Assembly: GCA_934717185.1 (NCBI GenBank) | Contig: CAKUYQ010000015.1 | Span: 9,506-73,505, forward strand | Length of the DNA stretch: 64,000 nt | Direction of reading: 5' to 3' | From: an uncultured Bacteroidales bacterium | Lineage (GTDB): Bacteria > Bacteroidota > Bacteroidia > Bacteroidales > UBA932 | In this document: piece by piece, positions 48,684-56,995 of the stretch | Position numbering within the stretch: the stretch's first letter is position 1 | Layout: every line of letters starts with the position of its first letter | Made by a program: the position numbers and the translations under genes | Notes under the pieces: generated by a model | What the model saw: the letters and a program-made list of their open reading frames with translations, nothing else | Databases searched by the model: none | What the model was told of the DNA's origin: nothing

Positions 48684-50579
48684 CTATGCCTCCATATCTA
48701 TGTGAGCAGCCTCTGCAAGCTCCTCAAGTATAAGATCACTTCTCAAATTAGCTTTTATAAAGTTCTGCCTCTCCATGCTGTTCTTGCCCATATAGAACTC
48801 CAACAGTTCAGATACGGTATCCTCCTTGCTCAATCTCACCCTGTCTAATCTTATATCCTCTCCTATAAAAAATTTGAATTCATCGGGAGAAATCTCTCCT
48901 AATCCTTTAAACCTCGTAATCTCGGGATTCTTTCCTATCTTCTTTATGGCTTTCTCCTTCTCCTCTGCCGTATAGCAATAATGCACCTCTTTCTTGTTTC
49001 TCACCCTGAACAGCGGGGTCTGCAGGATATACAGGTGTCCCTGTCTTATAAGATCCGGAAAGAACTGAAGAAAAAAGGTTAACAGCAACAACCTTATATG
49101 CATACCATCTACATCTGCATCTGTAGCAATAACAACCTTGTTGTATCTTAAGTTCTCCAGATCCTCCTCAATATTAAGGGCAGCCTGCAGCATATAGAAC
49201 TCATCGTTGTCATACACTATCTTCTTGCTCATTCCATAACTGTTGAGCGGTTTTCCTCTAAGACTGAACACTGCCTGAGTATTCACATCTCTACTCTTTG
49301 ATATAGAACCACTTGCAGAATCTCCCTCTGTAATGAAGAGCATGGTATCTATATTTTTAGAATCTTTGTCTCCAAAATGAAGCCGGCAATCTTTCAGCTT
49401 CTTTATGTTAAGGTTATTCTTCTTTGCCTTTTCGCGGGCAAGTTTCTGTATTCCGCTAATGGCTTTGCGCTCCTTCTCCGAATCCAAGATCTTCTTGAGC
49501 ATTGCCTCTGCAACCTTTGGGTTCTTGTGAAGGTAGTTGTCTAAATGCTCGGCTATAAAATCGCCTATAAAGTTCCTTACGCTAACACCTCCGGGTGCTA
49601 TATCTTTGGAGTTAAGGAAGGTCTTCGTCTGGTTTGAGAACGACGGTTCTATTATCTTAATGCTAACAGCACCTACTATAGATTGTCTCACATCCTTAGG
49701 GTCGAAGTCCTTTTTAAAGAAATCTTTTATTGTTTTTGCGACCGCCTCTCTGAACGCAGCCAAATGTGTACCTCCGTGTATTGTATTCTGGCCATTGACA
49801 AACGAACTTATATTCTCACCGTTCTCCGTACCGTGAGTCATTACAATCTCTATATCTTGTCCCGACAGATGAATTGGTGGATAGAGCGGTGTTTCAGACA
49901 GGTTTTCGTTTATAAGATCCAATAATCCGTTTTTAGATTTGAACTCTCTTCCGTTAAAAATAAATGTCAGCCCTGTGTTAAGGTAAGAGTAGTTTTTTAG
50001 CATTGTCTCCAAATACTCCATATTGTATGAATAATTCTCATACAATTTTGGATCGGCCTTGTATCTTACAAACGTACCATCTTTCTCTGTTGTAAGGCTG
50101 TGTCCGCTGTCTAACAGCTCACCCTCCGAAAATGACGCCCATGTTGTCTCACCATTCCTAAACGATTGTACGTAAAACTCTATTGATGTAGCATTTACAG
50201 CCTTACTACCAACACCGTTAAGGCCTACTGATTTTGAGAATGCCGTACTGCCATATTTTGCGCCTGTATTCATAACGCTAACAGCATCTATCACCTTGCC
50301 CAACGGTATTCCGCGTCCATAATCCCTTACGGTTACAACATTGTCTTCCAAGGTTATATTTATCACCTTGCCATATCCCATTATAAACTCATCTATGGCA
50401 TTATCCACAATCTCCTTAAACAGGACATATATTCCATCGTCGGGAGAGGAACCGTCTCCTAACTTGCCAATATACATACCGGAGCGTTTCCTGATATGCA
50501 TATTCCAACTTAGGGTCTCAAATGAATCTTCTGTGTAATCTAAGGGATTGGCTGATGCCATTTTTTCGTTGTCGGTCAT
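48684..50579 (-). CDS. parE: DNA topoisomerase IV subunit B (GyrB/ParE family)
   Basis: A 631-residue type IIA topoisomerase ATPase subunit. The GHKL ATPase has E-I-V-D-N-A-I-D-E and D-Y-G-R-G-I-P-L-G, a transducer domain follows, and the Toprim part has T-E-G-D-S-A-S-G-S, P-L-R-G-K-P-L-N-S-Y-G and D-A-D-V-D-G-M-H-I. Length without the large GyrB insertion favours ParE, which with ParC decatenates daughter chromosomes. parC is not in the window. An alternative start a few codons inside (M-A-S-A-N) is possible. Confidence 0.9.
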   Translation of the reverse strand: MTDNEKMASANPLDYTEDSFETLSWNMHIRKRSGMYIGKLGDGSSPDDGIYVLFKEIVDNAIDEFIMGYGKVINITLEDNVVTVRDYGRGIPLGKVIDAVSVMNTGAKYGSTAFSKSVGLNGVGSKAVNATSIEFYVQSFRNGETTWASFSEGELLDSGHSLTTEKDGTFVRYKADPKLYENYSYNMEYLETMLKNYSYLNTGLTFIFNGREFKSKNGLLDLINENLSETPLYPPIHLSGQDIEIVMTHGTENGENISSFVNGQNTIHGGTHLAAFREAVAKTIKDFFKKDFDPKDVRQSIVGAVSIKIIEPSFSNQTKTFLNSKDIAPGGVSVRNFIGDFIAEHLDNYLHKNPKVAEAMLKKILDSEKERKAISGIQKLAREKAKKNNLNIKKLKDCRLHFGDKDSKNIDTMLFITEGDSASGSISKSRDVNTQAVFSLRGKPLNSYGMSKKIVYDNDEFYMLQAALNIEEDLENLRYNKVVIATDADVDGMHIRLLLLTFFLQFFPDLIRQGHLYILQTPLFRVRNKKEVHYCYTAEEKEKAIKKIGKNPEITRFKGLGEISPDEFKFFIGEDIRLDRVRLSKEDTVSELLEFYMGKNSMERQNFIKANLRSDLILEELAEAAHIDMEA

Positions 50580-50609
50580 GAAAAATACTTTTTAAGAATG
50601 CAAAAATAA

Positions 50610-52217
50610 TCAATATTTGGTCTCCTTGTATTCCCTGAAAGTAACATGCATTATCCTTTCAAAGGTTTTATAAAATGTATCTCTATTAGCAAAACCGCAG
50701 GCATAAGCAATCTCTACAACTTTAACATCGGGGTTCTCCTCTATATACTCACATGCACACTTTATACGATACGAATTTATATAGTCAGACACTGTCATTC
50801 CATTGGTATACAACCTTATGGCCGTCTGTATATAATTTTCGTTTGTACCAAGGGCAACGGCTATCTGTTTTCTGTTAAGATTGTCGTTCTTAAAGATCTC
50901 CTCCTCTGTAAACAGCTTTTCTATCTGTTTGAACAAAGTTATGTATTTTCCATCTGAATCACGTTGCCTTATTATGGTACTGTCGTATATAGCGTTCCCA
51001 AGAGATTTTGCCTTCTTCTCTGCCTCTTGAATGATAATTCTGTTTTTTGCTCTGTTTTTTCTTCTGTAATACAGGAATATGAGAAGTATAAGCGTTACAA
51101 AAAAATAAACCCCTACAACTATTGTAATCATGAACACTCTTCTTTTGTACTTGGCATCCTCCAATGCCTTGTTGTGTTCACTCTGTATTTTATCAAAGAT
51201 GTATGAGTTGTCTACACTTTTGTTCTTGGAATACAGGTCATACCGTTTCTTGGCAGACAGTAATGAATCCTTTACGCCAATACGCTCGGCAACAGAGACA
51301 TGCTTATTAGAATTATACAGAGAATCAAGCAGTTCCAATGATGAAATATAAAATCTGCTGTAAGGGATCAACTCATTTTTAGAGGATTTGTCGGGAATCA
51401 TACCGGCATATGATTTACATCCGTCTCTCAAGATCCGCTCTGCTTCGCTGTACCTCTCCTGTTCCACAAGATACCGTGCATAATTATAGCTGTATATAAT
51501 TGCTATGAGAAAGCGATTGTTATACGACTTGGCATTTTTTGCAATTTCGTTTACTGTGTTGTAGATCTCCTCAGCTTTGTCCGGAGTACCTCTCTTGTCA
51601 TAAAGAATAGCAAGGTCCTGATACGGCTTTGCATTGAGACTATTTACCTTTATTGACTTTAAAAGATAAAATTCTGCCTTGTCAAGCGAATCCATCCTTA
51701 GATATATCTCACCAAATACCGCATCGCACACATTTTCCGCCACCCCATATTCCACAGATTTGCGAGTATAGTACAGGGCGCTGTCCAACAGATTTAGTTT
51801 TCTGAACAATCCTGTCTTTCTAAATGCTATGTTTCTGGCAGTACTGTCAGATGAGACAGGAATAAGGTTGAGGTATTTTAATGCATTTATATAGTCTCCT
51901 ACAGAGTTATATCTTGCGCAGATATACGATGTAATTCTTATAATTGCAACAGTATCTGCAACTTCTATAGCCTTGGAACGTAAATCAAGTGCTGTTCTGA
52001 ATACTTTAGGGTCGTTACCTTGATGCGATCTGTTATTTATTGCAAAAAAGGTGTTTATAGTCTCCTCCAATTCGGTCCGCTCCCTCTCTGCCTTGCGCTG
52101 TTTATATGAACAATTGCTCACCGACACAATCGCGGTGAGCAAGAATATTCCATAAAAAAGATAGCGGTATCTATTGTAGATAGAGGTCAAGTTTACCCAC
52201 ATAGTTTCCTTTTTCAT
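50610..52217 (-). CDS. membrane-anchored TPR protein with AraC-type DNA-binding domain
   Basis: 535 residues. An N-terminal hydrophobic segment (about 20-35) ends V-S-V-S-N-C, a possible lipobox or simple anchor. TPR-like helical repeats occupy about 40-330 (Y-I-N-A-L-K-Y-L-N-L-I-P; Y-Q-D-L-A-I-L-Y-D-K-R-G). A strong transmembrane helix lies about 365-388 (V-F-M-I-T-I-V-V-G-V-Y-F-F). The C-terminal AraC HTH is about 445-535 (I-A-V-A-L-G-T-N-E-N-Y-I and V-V-E-I-A-Y-A-C-G-F-A-N-R-D-T-F-Y-K-T-F). So a transcription factor is tied to the membrane with a periplasmic sensor. It overlaps the metallophosphatase gene upstream by 47 bp (32 bp if ATG 52202 is used), pointing to coupled expression. Targets unknown. 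Confidence 0.82.
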   Translation of the reverse strand: MKKETMWVNLTSIYNRYRYLFYGIFLLTAIVSVSNCSYKQRKAERERTELEETINTFFAINNRSHQGNDPKVFRTALDLRSKAIEVADTVAIIRITSYICARYNSVGDYINALKYLNLIPVSSDSTARNIAFRKTGLFRKLNLLDSALYYTRKSVEYGVAENVCDAVFGEIYLRMDSLDKAEFYLLKSIKVNSLNAKPYQDLAILYDKRGTPDKAEEIYNTVNEIAKNAKSYNNRFLIAIIYSYNYARYLVEQERYSEAERILRDGCKSYAGMIPDKSSKNELIPYSRFYISSLELLDSLYNSNKHVSVAERIGVKDSLLSAKKRYDLYSKNKSVDNSYIFDKIQSEHNKALEDAKYKRRVFMITIVVGVYFFVTLILLIFLYYRRKNRAKNRIIIQEAEKKAKSLGNAIYDSTIIRQRDSDGKYITLFKQIEKLFTEEEIFKNDNLNRKQIAVALGTNENYIQTAIRLYTNGMTVSDYINSYRIKCACEYIEENPDVKVVEIAYACGFANRDTFYKTFERIMHVTFREYKETKY

Positions 52218-53004
52218 TGGCAGTTACAATAACTACATCTTTACCGTTCCTGTTGGGAACAAGTTTTTTCTCTGTAATGTATGTATGTGAATGTCCGCCA
52301 ATTATAATATCTATATCTTTGCTCTGCGCTGCTACCATATCGTCAGACGGAGCATGTTTTGAACCGCCATCGAATCCAAGATGTGACAACAGGATTACAA
52401 GATCGCATTTCTCCTTTTTCTTTAGCTTGGAGGCAAGTTTGTTGACAACGTTGTATGGTTCAATATATTTTATTCCCTTTACATTCTTTGGGCTTACCAA
52501 CGACATTATATCTGTAAGCACACCTATCACACCTATCTTAAGCCCACCTTTCTCAATAACAGTATAAGGTTTAATAATTCCCTCCAAGGCTGTTCCGGTA
52601 AAATCGTAATTCGCACAGACAATTGGGAAAGAGGCCATTTTTGCCCTACGCGCAAGTTCTGCTGTACCATTGTCAAACTCATGGTTGCCTATTGTCGCTA
52701 CATCATAACCGAGGGCATTCATAAGCTCTATCTCCACGTCACCCTTAAAAAGGGTAAAATATGGTGTACCCTGACTATAATCTCCTGCGTCCATAAGCAA
52801 CACGTTAGGGTACTCTTTCCTTACCTTTTCTATATAGTTTTCTCTCCTTTCATATCCGCCAAGCCCCTTATTTTCACCTACAGTCTGAGGTTCAATCTGG
52901 CTGTGGGTGTCGTTGGAATGAAGTATTACAAGATCTTGAGCATACAGCCCGCCTACCCCAAACAAAAAGGCAAGCAATAGAACAGTATATATTTTTTTAT
53001 TCAT
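52171..53004 (-). CDS. exported metallophosphatase, N-terminal half of a split 5'-nucleotidase
   Basis: 277 residues. Signal peptide (L-L-L-A-F-L-F-G-V-G-G-L-Y-A-Q), then a calcineurin-like metallophosphatase domain with the dimetal motifs H-S-N-D-T-H-S, D-A-G-D-Y-S-Q-G-T, G-N-H-E-F-D and G-G-H-S-H-T-Y. This equals the N-domain of UshA-type periplasmic 5'-nucleotidases. The C-terminal substrate-binding domain is encoded by the gene just upstream (53094-53891). The two probably act together on nucleotides or UDP-sugars in the periplasm. Confidence 0.88.
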   Translation of the reverse strand: MNKKIYTVLLLAFLFGVGGLYAQDLVILHSNDTHSQIEPQTVGENKGLGGYERRENYIEKVRKEYPNVLLMDAGDYSQGTPYFTLFKGDVEIELMNALGYDVATIGNHEFDNGTAELARRAKMASFPIVCANYDFTGTALEGIIKPYTVIEKGGLKIGVIGVLTDIMSLVSPKNVKGIKYIEPYNVVNKLASKLKKKEKCDLVILLSHLGFDGGSKHAPSDDMVAAQSKDIDIIIGGHSHTYITEKKLVPNRNGKDVVIVTANEKGNYVGKLDLYLQ

Positions 53005-53031
53005 AAATATTCAAATTACAATTAATATAAC

Positions 53032-53062
53032 TAAGCGTTAGCTTTGGCTTTGGCTTTGGCTT
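53032..53062 (+). repeat. short GCTTTG hexanucleotide repeat
   Basis: TAAGCGTTAGCTTTGGCTTTGGCTT...: three to four GCTTTG units between the two nucleotidase genes. It is the reverse-complement relative of the GCTAAA/GCCAAA units at 39987-40013 and starts with TAAGCGTTA, as the MITE-like ends nearly do. Confidence 0.6.
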
Positions 53063-53093
53063 ATTTTGACTATAAACTATAAACAATTAACTA

Positions 53094-53891
53094 CTACTCT
53101 ATCACAACTCTTCCGTCACAGTTTGAATCAACCAATTCACCTGCCGCCTCCTTCTCCTTAAAATACCTTATTACGGCATCTCTCATAACAATGTTGGTCT
53201 CTGTGACATTCTCACATTTCTGCAGCGCATACACCTTGTCGCCGCCGTTAAGCATAAAATCTATAGTTGCGAGTTTATAGATCTTCTCATCCTCAACAGG
53301 TTGCCCTCCTATTGTAAGGTCATAACTCTTGTCTTTATGTATTATAAGTCTTACTCCCGACAAAACCTCCATTCTGTTGTTCTCTATAAACATCTCCACT
53401 ATCTCCTTTATGTATTTACCCCTTATATCTATCACAACAAGTTTGTTGTCGAACGGATATACCGAGAATATATCAGATACGGTAACCGCCCCCGCCTTTA
53501 TATCTGTCCTTATACCGCCAAAGTTTGTAAGGGCTAAATCTACATGGCCAAGTTGCTTGGATTGGAGATAGTTATCTGATATTTTGAACACAATGTCTGC
53601 TGTAAAATTAGATAGCGGACTCTCCGGAGCACTCTTTCTCAGCTCTTTTTTTGTATGTCCCACAACCATATCTAAAGAGTCTACAGAGGGTTTATACCTC
53701 TTTATTATGAGACTTGCAGCATTTTCTGCAGACGGATTCCAAGTTGAATCTATCTTCGTCTCGGACCACTCTATTCTTATCTCCCTGTTTCTCTTTTTCT
53801 TGCCGCGTGGTGCAGAGGCCGTTGCCTCATACGGCATTATGGCGGCAATTGCAAAAAGGGTGATTAAAAATATGTAACCAATCTTTTTCAT
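53094..53891 (-). CDS. 5'-nucleotidase C-terminal domain protein
   Basis: 265 residues. Signal peptide (I-F-L-I-T-L-F-A-I-A-A-I-M-P), a basic linker (G-K-K-K-R-N-R-E), and the 5_nucleotid_C domain: S-P-L-S-N-F-T-A-D near 93-101, L-A-L-T-N-F-G-G-I-R near 123-132, F-S-V-Y-P-F-D-N near 146-153, and D-F-M-L-N-G-G-D near 218-225. In UshA this domain binds the nucleoside. Here it is a separate gene placed before the metallophosphatase gene (89 bp apart), the reverse of domain order in the fused enzyme. Confidence 0.88.
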   Translation of the reverse strand: MKKIGYIFLITLFAIAAIMPYEATASAPRGKKKRNREIRIEWSETKIDSTWNPSAENAASLIIKRYKPSVDSLDMVVGHTKKELRKSAPESPLSNFTADIVFKISDNYLQSKQLGHVDLALTNFGGIRTDIKAGAVTVSDIFSVYPFDNKLVVIDIRGKYIKEIVEMFIENNRMEVLSGVRLIIHKDKSYDLTIGGQPVEDEKIYKLATIDFMLNGGDKVYALQKCENVTETNIVMRDAVIRYFKEKEAAGELVDSNCDGRVVIE

Positions 53892-53901
53892 ATTTAACCT
53901 G

Positions 53902-55260
53902 TTATCTGTTTCTCATCCATTTAAATAGTTCTTTCCATCCATTCTTCTTCCCATACATAAGAATACCTGTCCTGTATATTTTTGAGGAGAGATATGCTAT
54001 AAATACAAATGTAGCAATCAACACGCATACAGACACCGCCAATTCCCAAAAAGGTACGCCGTATGAAATTCTTGCCATCATTACCATTGGAGATGTAAAC
54101 GGTATCATACTGCCCCAGAAAGAGAGTACACTGTCTGGATGCTGAAAAGTATGAAGCATTATAAACAGACCAACTATAAGCGGCAATGTTACCGGCAGAA
54201 CCAATTGCTGCGTATCCGCCTCATTGTCGCAAGCCGCTCCAACCGCAGCAAACATACTTGCATACAGCAGATAACCAAGCACAAAATAGATGACAAACAC
54301 CAATATAATCTGTACAAAGTTAACCTGGCTTATTGCATTGATATATGATTGTATACCATCCTCATCTGCGGGGATACTATCTGTTATGGCCTGTATCTGG
54401 TCTCCTGCCACCGGATTGGACATTGCTAACTGAACCTGTTGCGACTGTGCACCGTCTCCTCCCGTTATGCCGGTTGCAGCTCCAAAACCAATAACTATGG
54501 CCACCGTAAGTGCAATCCAGATAACAAACTGTGTTAACGCTACAAGTGCAACTCCTATTATCTTGCCCATCATAAGTTGCATTGGTTTCACAGAAGAGAC
54601 TATCACCTCAACTATCCTGTTGCTCTTCTCCTCAATAACGCTCCTCATTACCATGCTGCCAAACATAAAGACGAACATATAGATTAGGAAACTTGCAAGA
54701 TAACCTATCGCCATATAGATCTCAACCTTGGACTCTTTTGTCTCCCCATTGTCCGTTATCTCGTATGTCTTAACACTCACATCTGTCTTTACTTCATCCA
54801 TTATCTTGTCTATATCTGGAATATTATAGGCAGCTAACTTGTTATTTTCCAATGCTTTATCTATTGTTTCCTTAATAGAAGTTCGCAAATCCAAATTTAC
54901 CTGCTTGTTTGAAAATGCTACCACTGTGGCGTTTTTGAGTGTATCTAACGGAGATATGTACAACACTACATCACAGTTGTAACTGTCAAAGTTATCCTTT
55001 ATGGTATCTATATCGGCATTGCCCATACCCTCATATGTAACCTCTTTTGTATTTTCAAAATATGGCATTACAATACCGGAATTATCCGAAACCCTTATTC
55101 TTGTGCTTTCACTCCCGGAATACAGCATAATAAGCGAAGGCACTACCATCAATGCCGCTAATAAAAGAGGGGTCAAAAGTGTTACAAGAATAAATGATCT
55201 CTTCTTGACCCTTGTTGAATACTCCTTTCCTATTATGATTGCTATTTTACTTTTGCTCAT
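53902..55260 (-). CDS. ABC-2-type transporter permease (NatB-like)
   Basis: 452 residues. One N-terminal transmembrane helix (about 22-46), a large extracytoplasmic region (about 50-175), then five or six helices (about 180-440) of the ABC-2 permease type, including M-I-P-F-T-S-P-M-V-M-M-A-R-I. The layout matches NatB-like exporters (Na+ or drug efflux); the substrate is not decidable. The gene is 11 bp after the ATPase gene and has a strong SD (AAGGAGG at 55267-55273) overlapping the ATPase stop codon. Confidence 0.87.
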   Translation of the reverse strand: MSKSKIAIIIGKEYSTRVKKRSFILVTLLTPLLLAALMVVPSLIMLYSGSESTRIRVSDNSGIVMPYFENTKEVTYEGMGNADIDTIKDNFDSYNCDVVLYISPLDTLKNATVVAFSNKQVNLDLRTSIKETIDKALENNKLAAYNIPDIDKIMDEVKTDVSVKTYEITDNGETKESKVEIYMAIGYLASFLIYMFVFMFGSMVMRSVIEEKSNRIVEVIVSSVKPMQLMMGKIIGVALVALTQFVIWIALTVAIVIGFGAATGITGGDGAQSQQVQLAMSNPVAGDQIQAITDSIPADEDGIQSYINAISQVNFVQIILVFVIYFVLGYLLYASMFAAVGAACDNEADTQQLVLPVTLPLIVGLFIMLHTFQHPDSVLSFWGSMIPFTSPMVMMARISYGVPFWELAVSVCVLIATFVFIAYLSSKIYRTGILMYGKKNGWKELFKWMRNR

Positions 55261-55266
55261 ATCTTA

Positions 55267-55273
55267 CCTCCTT
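55267..55273 (-). promoter_or_regulatory. Shine-Dalgarno of the ABC permease gene
   Basis: AAGGAGG on the minus strand, 6 nt before the permease ATG and overlapping the ATPase stop. A third clear SD in the window, after rpsU and hpf. Confidence 0.75.
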
Positions 55274-56177
55274 AATTCTGAGTAACTAATTTTATGAAGA
55301 TATCATTCATTCTTGGTATAAGTTCCTGATAAGAAACTATATCACACCCTGTTTCCAAAAGACTGCCCAAAATGACGGCATTTGTGGCATTATCTTTTTT
55401 TGCAAGAATAGCCCTGCGTTCATCCTTCTCTGCATTATCCTCAACTATATCATAATATTGAGTACTTTTAATCTCTACTCCATGGTACCTTACCTCAACC
55501 TCATTCTTTCCATATTCCCTTCTTATCTCGGCAGTATTGCCTGTAACGACAAGATTAGACCTGTTTATCAGAGCTATGTTGTCGCAAAGCTCCTCAACAG
55601 ATTCCATGTTATGTGTTGACAGTATGATTGTTGTCCCCTCATCCCTCATCCTGAGGATCTCGTTTCTTATAAGATTAACATTCACAGGGTCAAAGCCTGA
55701 AAACGGCTCATCCAAGATCATAAGCTGCGGCCTGTGAAGCACAGTTGTAATAAACTGCACCTTCTGGGCCATACCTTTGGATAGCTCCTCTACCTTCTTA
55801 TTCCACCATGCCTGAATACCAAACTTTACAAACCACTCTTTAAGTCTCTCCATTGCCTCTGCTCTATCCATCCCTTTAAGCCGGGCAAGATAGAGAGCCT
55901 GCTCCCCTACCTTCATCTTTTTATACAGGCCCCTCTCCTCAGGAAGATAGCCTATCTGCTCTATATCTGTCTCTTTAAGAGGTTCTCCTTTAAAAAGTAT
56001 CTCACCTTCGTCGGGCCTTGTAATCTGGTTAAGCATTCTTATAAGCGTTGTCTTGCCGGCACCGTTAGGTCCCAACAAACCAAAGATTTTCCCCTCCGGT
56101 ATCTCCAAAGATACATTGTTCAGCGCCGTAAAGTTACCATAACGTTTGGTAACATTTCTGCATGTTATTATGCTCAT
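55272..56177 (-). CDS. ABC transporter ATP-binding protein (NatA-like)
   Basis: 301 residues. Walker A G-P-N-G-A-G-K-T-T (about 36-44), Q-loop near Y-L-P-E-E-R-G-L-Y, signature V-E-E-L-S-K-G-M-A-Q-K (about 128-138), Walker B L-M-I-L-D-E-P-F-S-G and switch His S-T-H-N-M-E-S-V. A ~75-residue C-terminal extension (DUF4162-like) is typical of NatA/exporter ATPases. Works with the permease encoded next. Confidence 0.93.
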   Translation of the reverse strand: MSIITCRNVTKRYGNFTALNNVSLEIPEGKIFGLLGPNGAGKTTLIRMLNQITRPDEGEILFKGEPLKETDIEQIGYLPEERGLYKKMKVGEQALYLARLKGMDRAEAMERLKEWFVKFGIQAWWNKKVEELSKGMAQKVQFITTVLHRPQLMILDEPFSGFDPVNVNLIRNEILRMRDEGTTIILSTHNMESVEELCDNIALINRSNLVVTGNTAEIRREYGKNEVEVRYHGVEIKSTQYYDIVEDNAEKDERRAILAKKDNATNAVILGSLLETGCDIVSYQELIPRMNDIFIKLVTQN

Positions 56178-56263
56178 TTTTCAGTTTATGTTTCTGCAAA
56201 GTTACCTAATTATCTTTAAAATATTCTGCCCCGGGCAGCTAAATTTTCAAAAGACAGCACAAA

Positions 56264-56989
56264 TCAGAATAGTGTCCTAAAGAACAGCTCCATATCTGTT
56301 TCCAATGCCTTAAACGCCTTTGAAGCATCCCATTTAGTTCTGTCTCTCTCGCCAACCTCATTTGAAATGCTTCTAAGTTCAAAAGCAGGCAGATGTTCCC
56401 AGATACAGACGTAGTAGAATGCCGCCCCCTCCATGCTCTCTATCTGAGGGGAGAATTTGGAATGAACCGTCTCTACCTTTTGCGGATTACCCGAAAAGGT
56501 CTGCACCGTAACGCCAACTGCTTTGGGGAAAAGTGCCGCAAAACTCTCAATTCGTTCCAAAAGACCGGCATCACAGTCTGACATAACGTTTGTCATTGTC
56601 ATAGAGCGCAAAAGAGCCCCACCTTTGTATGGAAAAGTTTCCGATTCAAGTATCTTATAATCAAACAACGTCTGGAATCCGGCAGAAGCATCCAACTCTA
56701 TTCCAAGATCACCAAAATGCTCTGCCTCAATAATACCTGTGCTTCCCAATGGGAATTTTTCTAAATCATAACTACCTGCCAGTCCTATATTTACAGCAAC
56801 ATCGTAGGGTTGCCCCTCCTGCCTTGCCAAATAGATCTGTTTAGTAACTTTATATGCAGTTGATGCAACTCCTATTCCCGTAAGCAATAAATCAACTTTA
56901 TGGTGTTCAATTTCACCCTTGCATTTGCGAAGGGCAAACGCAGCACAATCCAACTCCTCCTGTTCTGCTGCTGTAATAAGTATTCTCAT
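56264..56989 (-). CDS. mqnB: futalosine hydrolase
   Basis: A 241-residue member of the nucleoside-phosphorylase/hydrolase superfamily. I-L-I-T-A-A-E-Q-E-E at 3-12, L-L-L-T-G-I-G-V-A-S-T-A near 35-46, N-I-G-L-A-G-S-Y near 67-74, and the C-terminal E-S-M-E-G-A-A-F-Y (ribose-binding Glu) then S-N-E-V-G-E-R-D. The S-N-E-V-G-x-R-D ending is typical of MqnB rather than MTA/SAH nucleosidase. It splits futalosine to hypoxanthine and dehypoxanthine futalosine in the alternative menaquinone pathway. Other mqn genes lie elsewhere. Confidence 0.88.
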   Translation of the reverse strand: MRILITAAEQEELDCAAFALRKCKGEIEHHKVDLLLTGIGVASTAYKVTKQIYLARQEGQPYDVAVNIGLAGSYDLEKFPLGSTGIIEAEHFGDLGIELDASAGFQTLFDYKILESETFPYKGGALLRSMTMTNVMSDCDAGLLERIESFAALFPKAVGVTVQTFSGNPQKVETVHSKFSPQIESMEGAAFYYVCIWEHLPAFELRSISNEVGERDRTKWDASKAFKALETDMELFFRTLF

Positions 56990-56995
56990 ATATCA

